Shown here: piece after piece, positions 5,896-10,524 of the stretch | Layout: each line of letters begins with the position of its first letter | How positions within the stretch are numbered: position 1 is the stretch's first letter | NCBI GenBank assembly: GCA_019420465.1 | Contig: JAHZHB010000068.1 | Location: 1 to 10,524, forward strand | Direction of reading: 5' to 3' | DNA from: Lachnospiraceae bacterium | GTDB lineage: Bacteria; Bacillota; Clostridia; Lachnospirales; Lachnospiraceae | Length of the DNA stretch: 10,524 nt | Notes under the pieces: generated by a model | Database searches by the model: none | What the model was told of the DNA's origin: nothing | The model's input: only the letters and a program-made list of their open reading frames with translations | Position numbers and translations under genes: made by a program

Positions 5896-6992
5896 AGAGG
5901 CTTTTTCTCGTGCTTTTTCTCGTAGCTGTGCTTGGTAAAACGATACCAGTGATGGCATCAGAGGATATGCTGCCGGATCTGTCTGAGCTTGAACGTGCCG
6001 GGGAGCAGTGGATGTCGGGACAGTCAGTCGATCTTTCTGCCCTGTTTTTACGTTTACTGAAGGGGGAAGATCCACTTAAGGCAGCAGAAGTTAACGGATG
6101 GATCAAAAATGCCGTCCGGGATCTGACCGGCAATGTGGCCGAACTGTTCAGGCAGGTGCTGCTTCTGGTTTTGTGTGCCGCACTGTTTCATATACTGGCC
6201 GGACTGGTGGAGGACAGGCAGATCGCCCAGATGGGGTTTTATATATTATTTATGCTGCTGGCTTTTTTACTGATCCGGGATTTTGTCACGGAAACAAAGA
6301 AAATGGAGACGCTTTTACAGGATCTTTGCAGCTTTATGCAGGCATCCTGTGCGGCGTACAGTCTGGCTGTTCTGGGGGCTTCGGGATCGGTCAGTGCCGC
6401 TTTTTTTACACAGGGACTGCTTCTTGTAACCGCACTGACACAAAAGCTGATCGTCAGTGTCTTTTTGCCGGTTATGGTCTGTGAAGTGCTTCTGGGTATA
6501 TGCGACAAGATCAGTGAGGAACGGCTGCTTTCGGTGTTGACGGAGGGGATGGAAAAGCTGGTGCTGTGGGGACTTCGCAGTGTGATGGCGGCTGTGACAG
6601 GGATACAGCTTCTGCGCAATATGCTGGCGCCGGCCTTTGACACCTTTCGCCGCTCGCTGCTTGGCAGAGCTGCCCAGTCACTGCCGGGGATCGGCAGTAT
6701 GGTCGATGCGGCAGCAGAGACACTTCTGGCAAGTGCGGTACTGATCCGTAACTGTCTGGGAATCGTGGTCTTACTGATACTTCTTGGTGGCAGTCTTTTG
6801 CCGGTGTTGTATATGCTGCTGCGTTGCGGGATGTTTTATCTTCTGGCCGCTTTGGCGCAGCCAGTGGCGGACAAAAGGATCGTCGGCTGTCTGAAAGTGG
6901 TCGCAAGGGGATATGGTATATACGTCCGGCTGCTGGCCGGTACGGTGCTTTTGTTTTTCCTGACGGTTGCGGTGATGACACAGACTGCGTGA
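5892..6992 (+). CDS. spoIIIAE: Stage III sporulation protein AE
   Basis: SpoIIIAE is the large polytopic membrane component, often treated as the permease-like core of the channel. The 366-aa product (about 399 in B. subtilis) starts with a signal peptide: KR, a hydrophobic core LFLVLFLVAVLG, and a likely cleavage after VMA at residue 22. An acidic soluble segment follows (about 24-78). Hydrophobic helices then lie at roughly 84-105, 111-131, 150-180, 185-204, 225-243, 286-311, 313-325 and 343-362. Family-typical regions include QLLRNMLAPAFDTFRR and SLPGIGSMVDAAAETLLASA near 240-282. The ATG overlaps the spoIIIAD stop (ATGA) with no separate ribosome binding site, indicating coupled translation. 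Confidence 0.95.
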   Translation: MKRLFLVLFLVAVLGKTIPVMASEDMLPDLSELERAGEQWMSGQSVDLSALFLRLLKGEDPLKAAEVNGWIKNAVRDLTGNVAELFRQVLLLVLCAALFHILAGLVEDRQIAQMGFYILFMLLAFLLIRDFVTETKKMETLLQDLCSFMQASCAAYSLAVLGASGSVSAAFFTQGLLLVTALTQKLIVSVFLPVMVCEVLLGICDKISEERLLSVLTEGMEKLVLWGLRSVMAAVTGIQLLRNMLAPAFDTFRRSLLGRAAQSLPGIGSMVDAAAETLLASAVLIRNCLGIVVLLILLGGSLLPVLYMLLRCGMFYLLAALAQPVADKRIVGCLKVVARGYGIYVRLLAGTVLLFFLTVAVMTQTA

Positions 6993-7005
6993 AAGGAGCC
7001 GGTGT

Positions 7006-7545
7006 ATGCAGGCAGCTTTGTATGAATGGGTGCGAGTCCTTCTGATCTGCACGGTCTGTATGCAGCTGATCCTGCAGTTCATCTGTGAGGAATCGTATCG
7101 CAGATATGTGCGGTTGTTTCTGTCTTTGCTTTTTCTCGTGTGCGTGTTTCGGCCGCTTTTTGGCCTGACAGGGATAACAGAAAAATTGGATACCGGGCTT
7201 AAGGACTGGCTGGCAGGCTGGGAATACGAAGATCTGGCAGATACACGGCTGTATGAGACACAGGAAGATACTGTGCTGAAACAGGCGGTTTACACAAAAC
7301 TGAAAGAAGATACAGGACAGCTTTTAAAAGAAGAAAATCTGCAGCTGGTTTCTTTCGAATGCGGCCTTTTACTGGAGAAAGACAGGGCAGAGATTAAGGA
7401 TATGATGATCGTTGCCGATGCCGTGGAGGGAAAGGAGAAACTTTCTTCACGTGAAGAAAAAGCCAGAAAAGAAAGTATTTTAAACAGACTGCAGGACCGC
7501 TATGAACTTTCCGAAAACAGGATCAGTTTTCGGATACGGCAGTAA
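7006..7545 (+). CDS. spoIIIAF: Stage III sporulation protein AF
   Basis: SpoIIIAF is a channel protein with two membrane helices and a soluble C-terminal domain. In the Bacillus protein that domain has a ring-building fold like those of AG and AH. The product is 179 aa (about 206 in B. subtilis). Hydrophobic segments are at about 8-26 and 35-53 (YVRLFLSLLFLVCVFRPLF). A charged region follows, and a C-terminal part with alternating pattern (LVSFECGLLLEKDRAEIKDMM) ends in a lysine/glutamate-rich helix and ENRISFRIRQ. AAAGGAG (6992-6998) is seven bases before the ATG and abuts the spoIIIAE stop. Identification rests on topology, motifs and operon position; this is one of the more variable family members. 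Confidence 0.92.
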   Translation: MQAALYEWVRVLLICTVCMQLILQFICEESYRRYVRLFLSLLFLVCVFRPLFGLTGITEKLDTGLKDWLAGWEYEDLADTRLYETQEDTVLKQAVYTKLKEDTGQLLKEENLQLVSFECGLLLEKDRAEIKDMMIVADAVEGKEKLSSREEKARKESILNRLQDRYELSENRISFRIRQ

Positions 7546-7561
7546 GAAAGGCAGGAAAAAT

Positions 7562-8134
7562 ATGAAAAAATGGCAGGAACAGTTTCGTTCCCTTTTCAGA
7601 CAACGAAAGAAGGAGCAGCTGCTGACTGTCATTTTAGCAGCGGCGATCCTTCTTCTGATCTTATGGCCTGCCAAAACCGACAAAACGTCTGGCCGGACGC
7701 AGGAAGAAACACCGGTGGAAGATACTGCACAGACAGAAACTGATGAGAGAAAAAATCTCGAAGAAGATCTGAAACGGATTCTGTGCCAGGTGGAAAATGT
7801 GGGGGAGGTCGATGTGGCTGTAACCATGGAAAGTACAGGACGCAAGCTGGTGGAAAAGGATGTTCCTTTAAATGAAAGTACGATCAGTGAGACAGATAAC
7901 GGACGAAAGACAGACAATGAAAGCAGAAACAGTGAAGAGACGACGGTGTATCTGGAAAATGCAGACGGTACAAAGACTCCCTATGTGATCGAAGAGACCA
8001 TGCCAGAGGTCAGAGGTGTTCTGATCGTGGCACAGGGAGCAGATGATCCTGAGGTGGTAGCCGAAATAAAGGAAGCTGTAATGGCATTATTCCATCTGGA
8101 AGCCCATAAAATTAAAGTGATGAAAAGAAAATAA
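7562..8134 (+). CDS. spoIIIAG: Stage III sporulation protein AG (ring-forming)
   Basis: In B. subtilis, SpoIIIAG forms a large oligomeric ring in the space between the mother-cell and forespore membranes. Here the chosen ATG (7562) gives 190 aa (229 in B. subtilis). It has a basic cytoplasmic tip (RQRKKEQ), one membrane helix (about 20-36, ILAAAILLLILW) and a short polar linker (37-65). The ring-building part contains LKRILCQVENVGEVDVAVTMES (split domain, about 70-91), a polar insertion rich in E, S, T, N and D, and a C-terminal portion with VRGVLIVAQGADDPEV (150-165) plus KIKVMKRK. GVLIVAQGADDP is highly typical. An in-frame ATG at 7502 would overlap spoIIIAF by 44 nt and add a polar tail, so I preferred 7562, which has a modest AGGCAGGA upstream. 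Confidence 0.94.
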   Translation: MKKWQEQFRSLFRQRKKEQLLTVILAAAILLLILWPAKTDKTSGRTQEETPVEDTAQTETDERKNLEEDLKRILCQVENVGEVDVAVTMESTGRKLVEKDVPLNESTISETDNGRKTDNESRNSEETTVYLENADGTKTPYVIEETMPEVRGVLIVAQGADDPEVVAEIKEAVMALFHLEAHKIKVMKRK

Positions 8135-8150
8135 AAGGAGCGCTTTAGAA

Positions 8151-9020
8151 GTGAAAAGAGTTCTGAAAAAGAATCGTCTGATGATCACGGTGCTGGCTCT
8201 GCTGGTGGCAGCTGCCGGATACCTGAATTACAATGGAGCTTCGCTTCACCGGGCGGACAGTGAGAATACGGCCCAGACGGCAGAGATGTCAGCAGTGACA
8301 GAGGATATCGACAGTCTGGATTTTGATATCACGGATACGACAGCATTGCTTGCGGAAAATAAAAATGCGAAAGAAACAGCCAAAGAAGGGGAAACAAAAG
8401 ATACACAGACTACAGAAAATGAAGTCAGCGGCGAGACGGTAGCTTCCACGCTGCCTGTAGAATCGGTAGCCAGTGAGACACAGGAAACAAAGGATAACGG
8501 GGTATTACCGGGAAAAACGGACACAGATCAAAAGGATACATCCGGACTTTCAGGAGATACTGACAGTGAGTCAAAGACAAAACCGGAAGCTGCAGACGCA
8601 AAAAGCAGTACGAAAGAGACAACAACAGAGACACCCGGAGAAACCGTACTCACCAGCACAGCGGCAGCCTATGTAACCCAGGCCCGTCTGGAGCGGGAGC
8701 AGGTGCGTTCCAGAAACCGGGAAGTGTTACAGGGAATCATTGACAATAAGCAGCTGTCCGAACAGGAGATCCAGGATGCTGTGGAATCCATGGCAGTGCT
8801 GACGGATTATGCGGAAAAAGAGGCAGCTGCGGAGACACTTTTGGAGGCGCAGGGCTTTGCCAATACAGTCGTCAGTATGACCGGTGACAGTGTGGATGTA
8901 GTTGTGGATGCAGCCTCTTTGAATGAGACCAACCGCGCTCGTATCGAAGATGCCGTGAAACGGAAAACCGGTGTCGATGTGGATAAGATCGTCATCACGC
9001 CGGTACGTTCGCAGAAATAA
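8151..9020 (+). CDS. spoIIIAH: Stage III sporulation protein AH, with long polar linker
   Basis: SpoIIIAH is the mother-cell partner of forespore SpoIIQ. Its C-terminal domain is related to the EscJ/PrgK ring proteins of type III secretion and forms the intermembrane channel. The product is 289 aa, longer than the 218 aa of B. subtilis. It has a basic N-terminus (KRVLKKNR), one helix (about 10-24), a low-complexity Thr/Glu/Ser/Asp/Lys linker (about 36-168), then the conserved domain. That domain starts at AAYVTQARLEREQVRSRNRE (171-190) and ends in GDSVDVVVDAASLNETNRARIEDAVKRKTGVDVDKIVITP. The extra length is nearly all linker. The start is GTG 8151, with AAAGGAG (8134-8140) ten bases upstream; no in-frame ATG lies before the helix. 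Last gene of the operon. Confidence 0.95.
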   Translation: MKRVLKKNRLMITVLALLVAAAGYLNYNGASLHRADSENTAQTAEMSAVTEDIDSLDFDITDTTALLAENKNAKETAKEGETKDTQTTENEVSGETVASTLPVESVASETQETKDNGVLPGKTDTDQKDTSGLSGDTDSESKTKPEAADAKSSTKETTTETPGETVLTSTAAAYVTQARLEREQVRSRNREVLQGIIDNKQLSEQEIQDAVESMAVLTDYAEKEAAAETLLEAQGFANTVVSMTGDSVDVVVDAASLNETNRARIEDAVKRKTGVDVDKIVITPVRSQK

Positions 9021-9031
9021 AAGCAGAAATG

Positions 9032-9050
9032 AAACGCAGGAGTTGCGTTT
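9032..9050 (+). terminator. Possible weak terminator hairpin after spoIIIAH
   Basis: The arms AAACGCA (9032-9038) and TGCGTTT (9044-9050) pair perfectly around a GGAGT loop. A five-T run (9057-9061) follows only after a six-base GGAAAA spacer, so it is not a textbook intrinsic terminator. The right arm overlaps the candidate -35 of the prfC promoter. Confidence 0.35.
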
Positions 9051-9071
9051 GGAAAATTTTTATAGTACAAT
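9043..9071 (+). promoter_or_regulatory. Sigma-A-like promoter for prfC
   Basis: TACAAT (9066-9071) is a good -10 box. TTGCGT (9043-9048) is a partial -35 at the ideal 17-bp spacing. Transcription would start near 9078, giving a leader of about 70 nt before the TTG start. It would separate constitutive prfC from the sporulation operon upstream. Confidence 0.5.
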
Positions 9072-9094
9072 CGGAGTATTGTGTATCACTATGT

Positions 9095-9126
9095 CCACCG
9101 ACAGATTTTTCCTTTTGTATCGGTGG
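9095..9126 (+). promoter_or_regulatory. Hairpin in the prfC leader
   Basis: CCACCGA (around 9095-9101) pairs perfectly with TCGGTGG (around 9120-9126) across a T-rich loop of about 18 nt. The stem ends about 14 nt before the GGAGG of prfC. It has no following T-tract, so it is not a terminator. A role in stability or translation of the leader is possible but unproven. Confidence 0.45.
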
Positions 9127-9140
9127 TCTGCAAAAGCAAT

Positions 9141-9145
9141 GGAGG
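9141..9145 (+). promoter_or_regulatory. Ribosome binding site favouring the TTG start of prfC
   Basis: GGAGG lies five bases before TTG 9151. The alternative in-frame ATG at 9139 overlaps this site and has only a weak GGTGG 12 nt upstream. Confidence 0.65.
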
Positions 9146-9150
9146 TTATT

Positions 9151-10524
9151 TTGGGTAAATATACGAAAGAAATAGAAAAAAGACGTACATTTGCGATCAT
9201 CTCTCACCCGGATGCCGGTAAGACGACACTGACAGAGAAGTTCCTTCTGTACGGTGGAGCGATCAATCTGGCCGGTTCTGTCAAGGGAAAAGCCACAGCG
9301 CGTCATGCGGTATCCGACTGGATGGAGATCGAGAAGGAGAGAGGTATTTCCGTCACCTCTTCCGTATTGCAGTTTAACTATGACGGATACTGCATCAATA
9401 TTCTGGATACGCCGGGACATCAGGATTTCTCCGAGGATACCTATCGTACCCTGATGGCTGCCGATTCTGCCGTTATGGTGATCGATGCATCCAAGGGTGT
9501 AGAGGCACAGACCAGAAAGTTGTTCAAGGTCTGTGTGATGCGCCATATCCCAATCTTTACTTTTATCAATAAGCTGGATCGTGATGCCAACGATACGTTT
9601 GATCTGCTGGATGATATCGAAAAGGAGCTGGGTATCGCCACATGTCCGATCAACTGGCCGATCGGTTCCGGTAAAAAATTCCGCGGCGTATACGACAGAA
9701 ACAGCCGCAAAGTGCTGACGTTCTCCGATACCATGAAAGGTACAAAAGAAGGTCAGGAGGAGATGATCGACCTTGACGATCCGCATCTTCTGGATGTCGT
9801 GGATGAGGAGCAGAAAGAACAGCTGCTTGAGGAGATCGAGCTTTTGGATGGCGCCAGCGCCGAGTTTGACCAGGAGCTTGTCAGCAAAGGTGAGCTGTCT
9901 CCGGTATTCTTCGGTTCGGCTCTTACAAACTTCGGTGTGGAGACGTTTCTGGAGCATTTTCTGCAGATGACCTATTCTCCGCTGCCGCGTAAGGCAGATA
10001 TCGGTTTGATCGATCCGATGGAAGAGGAATTTTCCGCTTTTGTCTTCAAGATCCAGGCAAACATGAACAAGGCACACAGAGACCGTATCGCATTTATGCG
10101 TATCTGTTCCGGCCGGTTTGATGCCGGTATGGAGGTATACCATGTGCAGGGCGACAAAAAGATGCGTCTGTCCCAGCCACAGCAGATGATGGCTTCGGAC
10201 CGTCATGTGGTGGAGGAAGCATACGCAGGAGATATCATCGGTGTATTTGATCCGGGTATCTTCTCCATCGGTGATACGATCTGTACACCGGGAAAGAAGT
10301 TTGCTTACGAGGGTATTCCGACATTTGCTCCGGAACATTTTGCCCGTGTCCGTCAGCTGGACACCATGAAACGTAAACAGTTTATCAAGGGCATCAACCA
10401 GATCGCCCAGGAAGGTGCGATCCAGATCTTCCAGGAATTCCATACCGGTATGGAAGAGATCATCGTCGGTGTAGTCGGTGTCCTGCAGTTTGATGTTCTG
10501 AAATACCGTCTGGAAAATGAATAC
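9151..10524 (+). CDS. prfC: Peptide chain release factor 3 (3' end beyond window)
   Basis: RF3 is a translational GTPase that recycles RF1/RF2 from the ribosome after peptide release. The first 458 codons are present of a family length near 530. GTPase motifs are clear (numbered from TTG): G1 SHPDAGKTT (18-26), switch I GISVTSS (65-71), G3 DTPGHQDF (86-93), G4 NKLD (140-143) and G5 GSAL (255-258). Domain II and III regions follow, including FSAFVFKIQANM, HRDRIAFMRICSG, ASDRHVVEEAYAGDIIGV and VVGVLQFDVLKYRL. SHPDAGKTT and the leading KRRTFAI distinguish RF3 from EF-G. TTG 9151, with GGAGG five bases upstream, gives MGKYTKEIEKRRTFAI. In-frame ATGs at 9139 and 9091 are alternatives adding 4 or 20 residues. 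No stop is met before the window ends. Confidence 0.96.
   Translation, partial: MGKYTKEIEKRRTFAIISHPDAGKTTLTEKFLLYGGAINLAGSVKGKATARHAVSDWMEIEKERGISVTSSVLQFNYDGYCINILDTPGHQDFSEDTYRTLMAADSAVMVIDASKGVEAQTRKLFKVCVMRHIPIFTFINKLDRDANDTFDLLDDIEKELGIATCPINWPIGSGKKFRGVYDRNSRKVLTFSDTMKGTKEGQEEMIDLDDPHLLDVVDEEQKEQLLEEIELLDGASAEFDQELVSKGELSPVFFGSALTNFGVETFLEHFLQMTYSPLPRKADIGLIDPMEEEFSAFVFKIQANMNKAHRDRIAFMRICSGRFDAGMEVYHVQGDKKMRLSQPQQMMASDRHVVEEAYAGDIIGVFDPGIFSIGDTICTPGKKFAYEGIPTFAPEHFARVRQLDTMKRKQFIKGINQIAQEGAIQIFQEFHTGMEEIIVGVVGVLQFDVLKYRLENEY

Noticed and set aside
7502..7561. Extended SpoIIIAG start at ATG 7502
   Set aside because: It would overlap spoIIIAF by 44 nt and add a polar tail atypical of the family. 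The ATG at 7562 places the membrane helix near residue 20 as expected.
9091..9150. N-terminal extension of RF3 from ATG 9091 (MSTDRFFLLYRW...)
   Set aside because: The region lies within the leader hairpin, has no proper ribosome binding site, and adds residues not typical of RF3. Kept only as a note on start ambiguity.
8995..10443. Long open frame of 482 codons on the minus strand opposite prfC
   Set aside because: It mirrors a clear prfC coding frame, its translation has no recognisable domain, and it has no credible ribosome binding site or promoter. Codon choice in prfC leaves the antisense frame free of stops.
1..10524. CRISPR array, tRNA, insertion sequence, defence or phage genes
   Set aside because: I looked for regularly spaced repeats, cloverleaf-like segments, transposase or integrase motifs and terminal inverted repeats on both strands and saw none.

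Overview
The window reads as a chromosomal segment of a spore-forming member of the Clostridia, most likely a Lachnospiraceae bacterium. That placement is inferred from the complete endospore operon spoIIIAA-AH, the character of the GluRS and RF3 proteins, purine-rich AGGAGG-type ribosome binding sites, GTG/TTG starts and a mid-range G+C content. All recognisable genes lie on the + strand and are packed tightly. No tRNA, rRNA, insertion sequence, prophage gene or CRISPR array was seen. The only sizeable non-coding gap is about 130 bp, before prfC.

Layout. (1) 1-459: the 3' part of a SEDS-family (FtsW/RodA/SpoVE) gene. Its reading frame is broken by what looks like a 19-nt insertion at about 39-57. 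(2) 501-1949: gltX, glutamyl-tRNA synthetase. (3) 1946-3778: a compact UvrD/PcrA-like superfamily 1A helicase whose N-terminal Q-motif is only included if translation starts at a non-AUG codon (CTG) overlapping the gltX stop. (4) 3791-9020: the eight-gene spoIIIA operon (AA, AB, AC, AD, AE, AF, AG, AH), with short gaps or overlaps throughout. (5) 9021-9150: an intergenic region with a hairpin, a sigma-A-like promoter and a second hairpin. (6) 9151-10524: the first 458 codons of prfC, peptide chain release factor 3, cut by the window end.

How the genes work together. The spoIIIA products build the mother-cell side of the feeding-tube/channel complex that joins mother cell and forespore during engulfment. 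SpoIIIAA is the cytoplasmic secretion-type ATPase. SpoIIIAB resembles the GspF platform. AC, AD and AE are polytopic membrane parts. AF, AG and AH carry ring-building domains in the intermembrane space, with AH facing forespore SpoIIQ. The flanking genes serve translation (gltX, prfC), DNA repair or unwinding (the helicase) and septal or cortex peptidoglycan synthesis (the SEDS gene); they are housekeeping neighbours rather than channel parts.

I did not find a clearly new biological system. The points most worth checking are the 19-nt frame-breaking insertion in the SEDS gene, the CTG-start helicase, a candidate sigma-E promoter hidden in the end of the helicase gene, a perfect 20-bp palindrome inside the helicase, the long Thr/Glu/Ser/Asp linker in SpoIIIAH, and the structured prfC leader with an in-frame upstream ATG.
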